From Paracentrotus lividus (Eukaryota; Echinodermata; Echinoidea; Camarodonta; Echinidae), in contig CALNVZ010003426.1 of NCBI GenBank assembly GCA_940671915.1, positions 26,717,636 through 26,781,635 of the forward strand: a DNA stretch of 64,000 bases, read 5' to 3'. Positions 33,936 to 43,322 of this stretch are shown here, in pieces. The notes beneath the pieces were generated by a model. That model saw only the letters and a program-made list of their open reading frames with translations. It made no database searches and was not told the origin of the DNA. Made by a program: the position numbers and the translations under genes. The stretch's first letter is position 1. Each line of letters opens with the position of its first letter.

Positions 33936-34164
33936 ATGAGAATATACTGAAATTCATCAATTTTAGGGTACAGGCTGCATGTGTTAATATGGGCAAGTTT
34001 AAATCAAGTACAATTATCAATTTTGGATTTAATTTCATTGACAGGGGATCGTGAAGATTCAGATTCATATCCAGTGTTAGCATGTGGCGGAGAAGTGGCA
34101 CATGGTGAGTGTATGGAGGAAGACATGTGCTCAGAAACGGCAAAGGCTTCTTCTTTGCCAACTT

Positions 34165-35030
34165 CTCAGCAATTTTGATTGCAGAATTTTGCTTTATGCC
34201 CAAGTTGGCAACAGGTGTTACATTTTAGTTTAAAATCATGTTTACAGTTTCTTTGTTTATGATTGAGTTCTGCACAATTGTAACAACCGGTGTAAGGGTT
34301 CATGTTAGATTGATCATGGCTCAGCATCACAGAAGGAGTCCTAAGATGATTATCGGGGTTCGGTCTAGTAAGTATATACTGGCATATTGTTCACGTTCTA
34401 GGGATGCAGTCTGACTAGGATTCAAGGGAAGTGGTCCGGGTCTCAGAGTAGAGGAAGTACCATGGATGTGAGCTGCGATCTCACACTCAAGAAGTCTAGA
34501 TCCTTCAAGATTGATGTGAATGCCATCATTCGAGAGATGTTTGGCGGGATCAATGGTATCATGCTCTATATACACTTCCAATCACGTCTTGCGGTCATTA
34601 TCTGCAGCAACCAGTTCACTTCATAAGTTTTCCATTCAAGTTCTTTATGGAAAGACTTTCGTTGGATTATAAAGCTGATAACAATAGCAGAAACTGTCGG
34701 ACAGTTTGTTAGGATGTAATCACCAAGCGATTCAATTTGCGCAGTAAGCATGCTTGGATCGGCGTTAATAAGACTGTTAGTACCAATGTGGATGACAACT
34801 TCATTGGCATTATGTTTATTGGCAAGAAGATGAGCAATTTTAAAGAGATTCTCTACCCTACCACCAGATAAGGTTTTACAGTAAACCTTAACTTTCTCAT
34901 TGGTTAGAGACTTAGGTTTAATATGCTTGATAATTGAGTCACCAATCACAAGAGTGGTCTTGGTGGCTACACTGGATTTCACTTTAGGATCATGATTGAG
35001 GGGATGATCTTCTTTTTTTGTGCAATTCAT
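34165..35030 (-). pseudogene. CR1-like LINE ORF1: SGNH esterase plus two CCHC knuckles
   Basis: The minus strand opens at 35030 and reads TTLVIGDSIIKHIKPKSL (block I, catalytic Ser in GDS), LSGGRVENLFKIAHLL, VVIHIGTNSLINA (block III, GTN) and, after a frame break at about 34570, HLSNDGIHINLEGSRLL (block V, catalytic Asp and His). This is an SGNH/GDSL esterase fold, known from ORF1 of some CR1 and related LINEs. Further downstream (34290-34185) two zinc knuckles appear, CYNCAELNHKQRNC and CNTCCQLGHKAKFC, both with CX2CX4HX4C spacing. These would bind element RNA. ORF2 follows on the same strand, giving a nearly full-length though broken element. Confidence 0.7.
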
Positions 35031-35700
35031 TCATGAACTTCTGTTGGTGTCTTTTTTTCTGTATTCATCAAGTTGAGTCTCAATATCTGGTTCGGTGACA
35101 GCGGTACCATCTCAATCGGAGATATGAGTTAGTAGAGGGGGTTTGGTTTGAGGGAAGCCACCAGGATAGAAGGAGGTATCGGATCGATGAATAGAGGTGT
35201 CAGGATCCTCAAAGTCTATGTGTTTGATAATAGATTCACCTAATTGTATCCTGGTAAACAGTTCATTGACCTGGATTTGAAAAATCTTTAATTCATTATA
35301 ATATAATTATTACTTTTTTATGTTACGATGTACATAAAGATCTATAGAAATATCCCCTTTTGGTAGGGGAAGCCGTGTCAAAATTCCCTCCTATTACAGT
35401 CATTTGAAAAAGAAGCTGCATTAAAATTACACCCTATTACAGGTTTTATGAATGGGGAGCCAGCAAAATTACCCCCTACTACAGACTATTGGACCAAATT
35501 TGGGACTATTTTTCACGATTTGCATGAGTACAAAACTATGATTAACTCATGAACCTGGTACCCGGGGGTCGCAAATTTGGTTTCAAAGGATGCGCGAGGA
35601 AAAAAATAATGAAACGCTGCGGCTTTAGCTTCTTGCGTCATAATTTATCGAAAAAATGTCCCACCGTTCCCCCCTCCCCCCGGCAGACATTTATTCACGT
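35031..35700. repeat. 5' region of the LINE with short degenerate repeats
   Basis: Three degenerate repeats of AAAATTaCcCCCTaTTACAG occur near 35377, 35424 and 35471, about 47 bp apart. They lie upstream of ORF1 on the minus strand and could be a tandem 5' UTR promoter, as some LINEs have. That is inference. Otherwise nothing recognised. Confidence 0.35.
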
Positions 35701-36160
35701 TTTTTTTTTTTTTTTTTTTTTTTAGAAAGCAAGGTAGTCCGTTCAGAGCCACAACGACCCGCTTTCCAAGGGAGCCTTGCCATGGTATGTTCGATGCCAA
35801 TGACTGCGCTCTGTCTTCCCCTAGGAAAGTTGAGGGCTTCCCGCATACTTCTGCCACATACTTGCTGCAGATCTGCCGCATCCATGTCGCAGGATTTTAC
35901 ATGGAGAATAGTTATGTCGCATATGTACGAATGCTCTTTCAGTACGATTAAAAAGTCTGCAGCACATCTGCCACAAACTGTTTTCGTGAATTTTCATTTC
36001 CCACTTTCTTATCGCAGACTTGCCGCATACTCGTTCAGTATGACAAAGTATGCGGGACGTCTGCGGTTTACTCGTTTTCATGAATAATGCTTTGCTACTT
36101 CCTGTCGTAAATTTGCCGCATACGATTTCAGAAAGAGTTTGCAGCAAACTGAAAATCTAA
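35701..36160. repeat. Region dense in TGCCGCATAC-like words
   Basis: After a poly-T (35700-35723), words such as CTGCCACATACT, TGCTGCAGATCTGCCGCATC, TTGCCGCATACT, AGTATGCGGGACGTCTGCGG and TTGCCGCATACG recur in both orientations. The open frames on both strands here reflect this repetition. It may be a transposon subterminal region. No ends were defined. Confidence 0.4.
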
Positions 36161-36316
36161 CCTCGTCCGTCACTGGACGGACTAGCTTTAAAGCTAGTCG
36201 GTCAAGACGGACTAGTTTTAAAGCTAGTCCGTCATGTTAGTCCGTCGAGACGGACCAGCATACAACTGAATCTATATCTCTCAATTTGACGGACGAGCTT
36301 TAAAGCTAGTCCGTCA
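36161..36316. repeat. Palindrome array 1 (GACGGACTAGCTTT half-sites)
   Basis: Three near-perfect palindromes built from the half-site GACGGACTAGCTTT and its complement (36174-36203, 36207-36234 and 36290-36317) plus a shorter one (GTCCGTCGAGACGGAC, 36241-36256). Each could form a 13-14 bp stem with no loop, or a cruciform. The left edge reads TAACCTCGTCCGTC. A minor relative, TTGTCCGTCGACTCGACGGACAA, lies near 38037. A larger array of the same half-site is at 55255-55668. Confidence 0.8.
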
Positions 36317-36768
36317 CATTATGTAAAATTTTGGCCTATTTTGGACACTTGCCTCTGTGAGCGTCCGTTCACTCTCATCGTTCATGAGTTCAGTTTTGTT
36401 TACATAGTGGTCACAGGCGAGTGGTCTCGCTGCCCGATGAAGTGCAAAAGGGTCCTTTCTATTAGTTAAATAGGGGTTTTAGCTACACCACAGCTTTAAT
36501 CCCCTCCAATTATACTCATGGAACTCACTCTTCTATCCATCTCTTCTAATGAGTTTTCCGATTACTAAGTACCACTTTTTCTGTTCTAAATGTTTAACAT
36601 GTATCCCACCTACAACTTCACACTCCCCTTCCCTCTCTCTCTCATTGGCTTCTTACATTTTCACTTTCAAAACACTCTCACTTTTTCTCCATCTGATATA
36701 TCTTGATATTGAATACACCAATATTGATACTGCACTACCATTTATGTAGGTTAAAAAGTTACTTTTAT
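36317..36768. other. No gene recognised
   Basis: AT-rich with TC-rich stretches. No feature supported. Confidence 0.4.
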
Positions 36769-37215
36769 TTACATGGCTGTAAATGATAATATCAGGTTGA
36801 TTTGGGCGAGTTGTAAACTAGTCAAATCACAAATCATATCCATTATAGCAACTTTGTTGTCTGTGCCTACAACACGGAAGGATGACATCCAAATCATATT
36901 TTTAATAGGCCTACACCCAGACATACAAGACCAAAGACGTAGTATTGTTATTTCATTTAACACAGGAACGTTACCCCTCATCTTATTGATATAGGTCACA
37001 GAGGTGCTATTGTCAGAACAAATATAAATATGAAAATCCTTGTATTGATTACAAATTGTAAGCAATGCTCTTTCTATTGTCAACAATTCGAGAGCATTGA
37101 TATGTATATGTTGAAGTTCAGGTGGCCAGAGGTCCTGAGAAAAAGAATCATCAAAGTTACATAGAGCCCCCATCCCAAGATGTTAGCATCCGTTGATATT
37201 GTTATTGATATTGTG
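36769..37215 (-). pseudogene. DIRS-like retrotransposon RNase H relic
   Basis: The minus strand reads DANILGWG (37205-37180), a frame break, then FDDSFSQDLWPPELQHIHIN, ALELLTIERALLTI, FHIYICSDNSTSVTYINKM and WMSSFRVVGTDNKVA. The order D-A..GWG, HIN..EL, SDNST.V.YIN, H..G..N..AD is the RNase H domain of DIRS/Ngaro-type retrotransposons. The terminal AD is lost and the rest of the element is absent. Together with the gag relic at 8935-9625 it shows that this retrotransposon class was once active in the genome. Confidence 0.65.
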
Positions 37216-38163
37216 GGTCATGAATATGGGTGAAAAAAAGCCGGCTGTTGGCTAATCCACCAAATTATGTAGTATTTTATGTTTGAACTTAAAGAAATAA
37301 GCGAATCGAAATACCCGGCGGAATTTTGAAGACCTATTGTCTCTGCGTTTTTCAAGAGATCTGAAATGCTGAAACAATTGAACCTATGAAGCTTGGAAAT
37401 TCTCGAACCTTTAAAGATTCTGATTTCAAAAGAGAATCACCTTTAGCATGTTTAGAGCGTATGCACATAACAAAATACCCATGTACGAGTTGACACTCCT
37501 ATCCGCGTGTGGTATGGGCGCGCTTTGTTTTGACATTTCTGATCGTTTTTGGTAGCATTTCGCCAATTGGTACAACATTTTTTTTTTGAAGTGCAGCGAG
37601 GTTAAGCAGTCAATCAAATCGAGTTTTGTTTACATTATTATGTATTATCCCTAATAGATAAATCTTTTCGCCCCGAAGGCATAGGTCTTTTTGTTCTCAA
37701 GTTAGATCCCACGGAAGGTCATGATGTCCTTCAATTAAGGGACATTTCCATATACAACTAAGCAAAAACATCAATGCGTAACTATTTTTCAACAAAAAGT
37801 GTAGTGATTTTTTAATTTTTGTTGTATTTAAATTGTCATTATACAAAACCTTTAAGTTTTAGGTTTCTAATGATACGCGCCCCATGGCAAACTATGAACA
37901 AATACTTAGCCTATATACTAACGTGTTTTAAAAAGTCATAATTTCATAACTAAATTTACGTGTTATAGGAGCGCACGCACGCCCGCGCGCTAATTCGCGG
38001 AGACAAATGTACACCACTTTACATGATGGTTTGATCCTTGTCCGTCGACTCGACGGACAAGGGCAATAAAAGTAGATAGGTGGACTTATGACTGACTAGC
38101 TTTTGATACAAATAGTTGCAATGCCGTTTCAATGCAACTTCTCTATTTATTCTGTTTTCGAGC
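37216..38163. other. No gene recognised
   Basis: AT-rich, with a small palindrome at about 38037-38059. No coding or mobile feature supported otherwise. Confidence 0.4.
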
Positions 38164-39200
38164 GTAATCAAGTGGATACATTCTCAAACAAAGCTTGTTT
38201 TGGCTTGACAATCTGAAAGCTTACGAGACATAACATCAATCATGACAAGCATGACAAGTATGCAATTTACGAGTACCGGTAGATTTCAAATGTCGTTGGC
38301 TATTCTTCAATTACATGCTAATTGAATACCTTGTTACTATATAACTAAAGAACCCGGTCTATTCTTACATATTGCTGGTGAATGCCCGGCTTAGCTACAA
38401 CATTGAATAGAAGGTGGATACAATCAACATTCTCAAACAAAGGTTGTTTTGACTTGAAAATCTGAGAGCTTAGGGTGCTACCTCACTTCGCGGAGACGTC
38501 TCCGGGACAGAATATAAATTTCGTTTCGTTATTATATATAGTATTAGAGACGTCTCGGAGACGTCTCGGAGACGAATTTTGTTTCATAAATTGTCGCGGA
38601 GACGTCTCGGAGACGTCTCCGCGACAATTTGTGAAATAAAATCCGTCTCCAAAATTCAGGAGACGTCGCCGAGACTTCTCTAATACTATTTATCCGTCGC
38701 GGAAACGAAATTTCTATTCTGTCGCGGAGACGTCTTCGCGATTCGCGGTACAATTAGTACAATGCCATGCATGCAGCATGGCATTGTACTATCTTTTTCC
38801 GCGACGAAATCTTTTGTGCGACGTACAAAAGGTTACGTGGCACAAAATACGGATTAGCCAGCATGCCATTGTACTAGATCTGTCTCCTGTAGCACACACA
38901 AATCTGTCGCGGAGAAAGAGGAGACAGATATAGTACAATATACTGGCAATTCTGTCTCAATTTTGTTTCCGCGAAGTGAGATAGCACCCTTACGATAGCC
39001 TAGATAACACTAATCATGACAAAGTATGCCATTCACGAGTAGGTTAAAAATATTGTTCCATTCTTTATTTTTTACAGGCTAATTGAATACATCGTTACTA
39101 TAGAACCCATTAACCGTCTATTCTTATAGATGGCTGGTGAATGCCCGGCTTAGCAACAGCAGTGAATAGAAGGTGGTACAATCGATTGAATAGCACGCGC
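38164..39200. repeat. Tandem duplication of about 240 bp, second unit split by a MITE
   Basis: Unit 1 (38170-38412) and unit 2 (38412-38472 plus 38990-39180) share GTGGATACA..ATTCTCAAACAAAG, TTGTTTTG.CTTGA, ATCATGACAA, TTCA/ACGAGTA, GCTAATTGAATAC, GGTGAATGCCCGGCTTAGC and GAATAGAAGGTGG. The units differ by about 10-15 percent by eye. Confidence 0.65.
38473..38989. mobile_element. Harbinger-like MITE, TTA target duplication, hairpin-rich
   Basis: 517 bp. The left end GGGTGCTACCTCACTTCGCG and the right end CGCGAAGTGAGATAGCACCC are inverted, flanked on both sides by TTA (38470-38472 and 38990-38992). Unit 1 of the surrounding duplication has the empty site AAGCTTACGAG at 38218-38228. Inside are multiple palindromes of GAGACGTCTCGGAGACGTCTC type and a pair ACAATGCCATGC..GCATGGCATTGT. 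A three-base TTA duplication and short TIRs fit PIF/Harbinger. There is no transposase. Confidence 0.75.
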
Positions 39201-39337
39201 ATTGCGAAAAGGAAAAAAAATGTGTGTGTGTATTATGATAATTGTTTAGATAGAATTGATCTTTCTGTCTATCTGGTCTCTTAAACGAGGTTATTTCATG
39301 TTGTCAGGTATATTATAAAAGTTACACGTATAATAAT

Positions 39338-39570
39338 GTATCGGCAAGGTTTCATCTCGAACATTATCGTCAGCTTGGATTTGGTGAGCTCAACTGATTG
39401 GATTGGTATGAACGTAGCTCGACCAGTATGACGAAAGTGTGGGATTGCGCTTACGGGGTTGCGCACCACCGAAGCTGCTCGTTTAGTACAAGTTCGTACA
39501 ATTATCAAGCATTCGTTGGATGCCACAAACCAGGTGAGGATTTATTTTGATGTGTCTAGTGCAGAGCATT
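39338..39570 (+). other. Exon-like repeat, copy F (subfamily I)
   Basis: Homologous to copies A and B from ATCGGCAAGG. The 77-base core (39457-39533) ends in CAG/GTGAGG (GT at 39534). The acceptor position reads TTACGG, so the AG is lost. The frame is open and its first part is again RTTEAARL, with only silent differences from copies A and B over those codons, ending SLDATNQ. Copy B's post-donor sequence (ATGACATTCCTAAAC) is found again only at about 40023, so a later insertion of roughly 0.45 kb separates them. Confidence 0.5.
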
Positions 39571-40249
39571 GATTACCAAGAACACGAAGTCCATCTTAAT
39601 GCGGTAGTCACATATACACAACGCACGACCAGCGCATTGAAATAAACTGAAAATCGCAGACACCGCGCACACTGAACGCATACATAGATCGCACACATTA
39701 AAACACTAGACAAAATGAACATCATTGGTCCAGAGCGCTCAATGAACGAGTCACGTACAACCAACTCAAGACATTTTCTAACGTACGTTGACCGTGCACC
39801 GTACATGTGTCTAATAACGGGGCAGTCTGAGGTCAAGATATGGGTTTATGTCAGTCACGATAGAAACGCGAAATGCCGTGACAAGAGCAGTAGCTTTGCA
39901 AATGTCAAAATTAATTTGATTTGACAAAAGCGTCGGCTACCCAACCATAGTTTTAAATATTAGAAACCAGAACTGCCCATCCCGCTCTACAGCTGGTGCC
40001 TTCTAAAATTCAGATCGATTTATGACATTCTTAAACCGAAATTACACAAGCTCCGAAGCCGCTTCGGAGTAATTTTTGCTTGCATTCTGCGGTAAATGCA
40101 TGCTGCCGTCAGGTGCTGCCGTATAGGCCTACGTGCATCGAATGCCCCAGTTGTTATATACCCTAACCATTTATTTAGATTCGCCCAGACCTCACCTTGA
40201 GTTTATCCCATTTGTCTTGGTTCTGGTTGTTTTACAATCACGCTATACC

Positions 40250-40291
<42 letters not shown>

Positions 40292-41790
40292 TTCCGTTCA
40301 CTTTAAGAGGAATATGGGTACTATAATTGCTAGAGCAACCCGCAAGAGGAAAACAAAATATTGAAATATAAGCTTACTTCCAAAGTTGACCATATCTTGA
40401 ATTTCTGGGCCAAAATAACTGTCTCATTTTGTCTCCAATGTTGCGCTTGCGCGTCTAAATTATCAGCATTCATTATGCATTATTTCACGTATGGGAATTA
40501 ATTGTTGAAATGTAGTTGTTTAAAAATGTATTTGATATTTTGGGAGCATTTACCCGAAATGGATTGCCAAATCTGTTAAAAAATTTCCTCTCCGAATTCG
40601 GTATTTTTACGTATAGTTAGATATTACTTAATTAATAAAATATACTGTATATGACAACATATCGTGACCGGTAACCGGTGTGAGCAACATTTGTTGTTTA
40701 TATGAACTGTTTTCGAAAATCTATCGTCGTGAGAGCATCTGAGAAAATTGCTGAAAGCCAACACGGTAGGTAAAAATGATGGCATTTTTTTTACCCTGAT
40801 GTAAAATTTGATATTTCACAGAATGTGATGGTGAAAAAACTGTTTGAAGGGGTAACCTCAATTGTTTGTATATTTTGTAAGCTTATAGCTTCTTTCTGAT
40901 CATAATATCGTGTACAGGTCAATTTGTTGTAATGAAGGGTGTAATGTGACAAGAATGCTTGCCTGACATAGTAAAAAATTAATGCAGGTAATATGGGCAG
41001 TCCAAAATGGCGGAAATGATTCTGGTACTTTGTATTGAGATAAGGCATCAATCTCTTCGCTAAGATTTGTTTTTATTTTATATTTACAGTATATTATTAA
41101 TATTAATTGATATTATTATTATAATCATTGATTGATTTGTGTAATGAAGAAAATATTTAAATAATAATAAAACAATAATAATATACACAATACACAAACA
41201 ATACATATCTAGTCAAAATATTAACTGAAGGGTCTTATAATTTCAAATAATATCTTAAAGTTAATGATTTTCAACATGTTAAGCAAATTCCAGACATAGT
41301 AGAGTCATTGCAGTTTCTAAAAAATACAATTAAATACATATGCCCATATTACCTGTACATGCTATATGGGCACTTTGGTGATGACGTCAACATTTGAATA
41401 TTACAGACAGGGGGGGGGGGGTGGTGATAATTGTTTTTCTTCACAATACAAGTTAGAGCAGTAGTTATTGATTCATATAAACAAAGATTAGGCTGTGTGT
41501 CATTTTGTCATTTTATGTAAATTATGCAAATGGGCTTATGTGGCCCATTTCACCTGCATGTACCCTAATACAAATTTTGAACCCCTATAGAAAATAATGA
41601 TTTTAACAAATATATTATTAAATAAGTGGGTGACCTCATGCCTAACAAAAGGAATATCATTTCATAGTGTTTCTTTCTTCGTCTTTTTTTTTTTTTTTTT
41701 TTTTTTTGGGGGGGGGGGGAAATATCAAAACAACTTTTTGGGGGGCAAATGAAATAGTAAGGCATATCACTGCTCAAATTTTATAACAAC
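39571..41790. other. No gene recognised
   Basis: AT-rich sequence with a poly-A (40255-40286), poly-G (41409-41420), poly-T/poly-G (41686-41719) and (ATT)-rich stretches near 41100-41190. Short frames at 39573-39924 have no recognised features. Confidence 0.4.
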
Positions 41791-42060
41791 CCGTACATAT
41801 CCCAGGGATATTCCTACCCATTTCGGTTTGCTAAGACTTCGCTCTTATAACACCCATATGTGTGGCTTCATAAATATCCTGCCAACATGAGTTTGCAAAA
41901 AAACTTCACCCGCAGTTTATATTATGTGTTGTTACATATTCTACCCATATGGATCTCCCCAGACTTCACCATTATAGCACCCAGGTAGGTTAAACACATT
42001 TCAACCATTGGAGTTTGCCTAGTCTTTACTCGTTCAATGTCAGAATTTTTGAAATATGAT
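41791..42060. repeat. Degenerate tandem repeat of about 85-90 bp
   Basis: About three units share TTATAACACCCATATG / TTATAGCACCCAGGTAG, CAT..GAGTTTGC and ACTTC.CTC words (41791-41880, 41880-41970, 41970-42040). A further partial unit seems present near 42870-42930 (TATACGGGTAATACT, ATTTGCCCCGACTTTAC). Highly decayed. Confidence 0.35.
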
Positions 42061-42217
42061 CTAAAAGGTAGTGTGTTTCCTGGAATATTTACTTTATTCA
42101 TACTAATACATACATCACAACACCTGTTGTTAGATACATTAAGTCTTTCAAATGCAATACATTTTTCTTTTGTTGATTTGATATTTGAAAATATGTAACC
42201 GTCATTGTTAAACAAAA

Positions 42218-42248
<31 letters not shown>

Positions 42249-42452
42249 GCATGTTCAATCAAATAAGCAAATTTCCCTCTTTAAAACTACGAAATACTTA
42301 ATTTTTTCTTTTCTTTTTTTTTCTGAAAGTTATTGGCAAATTGAACAAGATGAAAAATTTGTTGCATTCAAAATATCATAGGATATTTGATAAATTACAA
42401 AGTCGGAATACCAAAACAGGGCTGACGTAAGAGTAACGTCAGCTACTGACAT

Positions 42453-42596
42453 CCCTCAAGTAAATTTGTCAAAGCATAAAAAAGGAAATAAACTTTCTTC
42501 TTGTGCACTTATTTTCCTCAGAGCCTAGGTTTTTTCTTCTATAAACGTGGCACTCTACAAATTCTTGATATCAAAATCCATGTCTTTTTTTTTATG
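42453..42596 (+). repeat. 144-bp near-identical direct repeat, copy 1
   Basis: From CCTCAAGTAAATTTGTC to AATCCATGTC plus a T run, nearly identical to 49508-49650 (about five differences, mostly in T or TC runs). There is no coding content. The high identity, compared with the decay around it, implies a recent dispersal or duplication. Confidence 0.7.
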
Positions 42597-42658
42597 TAAC
42601 GTTAGTTACCGACACTTATCTGCTCATCATTTCATTTATTTTTTTTTCTTTCCTTTTT

Positions 42659-42748
42659 GTTCTTCTTCTTCTTCTTTTTCTTCTTCTTTTTCTTCTTCTT
42701 CTTCTTCTTCTTCTTCTTCTTCTTCTTCTTCTTCTTCTTCTTCTTCTT
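42659..42748. repeat. (TTC)n microsatellite
   Basis: About 28 TTC units with two interruptions near the start. The Ser-rich frame over it is an artefact. Confidence 0.9.
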
Positions 42749-43064
42749 TAGTATCATAGGATTATTGAACTGTATGAATTAGGTCATTGTTTTATTATTT
42801 GACTACCTACAATACAAACAATCGAGAAAATTAATGTTTCGTGTGACGCCAGTTGCCGCTGCATTACCTATACGGGTAATACTTATTCCGCACATATAGA
42901 TTTGCCCCGACTTTACAAACAATTTATTCGTATGGATATTGGTACGTCCTCGTTATCGCCTTCTAGAGATCATCATGGCTATGAATTTCGATGGGTTCAA
43001 TTTCATCCCCCATGTGTTTCCCCATGCTACCAGATTTTCAGTGTATTTTTGTAGTGACTATTTG

Positions 43065-43322
43065 AAGAGTCTAGTGGAAGAAGTACTTAAGTCACATTTT
43101 TTTCAAAAATGAGTTTATTTGATAATATCTATGTATACACCATCCAAAAACTGGTGCAAGAGTCAGTTTTGAAAAAATCAAATCCTAAGTGCCCCAAACA
43201 GGAAACCCCCATTTTCAAAACATGATGATTTTTAGTGGAAGAAGTACCTAAGTCCATAGTTTTAGTGGAAGAAGTACTTAAGTCCAAAGTTTTAGTGGAA
43301 GAAGTACCTAAGTCCACCCAAG
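43065..43322. mobile_element. Element with 30-bp repeats, copy 1
   Basis: Starts GAAGAGTCTAGTGGAAGAAG(TACTTAAGTCACA) and contains CCCCAAACAGGAAACCCCCAT followed by three tandem 30-bp units AGTGGAAGAAGTACCTAAGT(CCA.AGTTTT) at 43235-43318. The copy at 45990-46372 has the same order. No TIR partner was found on the right here, so it may be truncated. Ten-residue repeats in both frames (VEEVPKS; GTSSTKT) are by-products. Confidence 0.5.

Noticed and set aside
36161-36316. CRISPR-like array of palindromic repeats
   Set aside because: Spacers are not of uniform length, the repeats are themselves full palindromes, and the window is eukaryotic. No cas-like frame is present.
3906-39533. Recombination-signal-like CACAGAG...ACAAACC in the exon-like copies
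   Set aside because: The heptamer differs from CACAGTG, the spacer is neither 12 nor 23 bases, and subfamily II lacks it.
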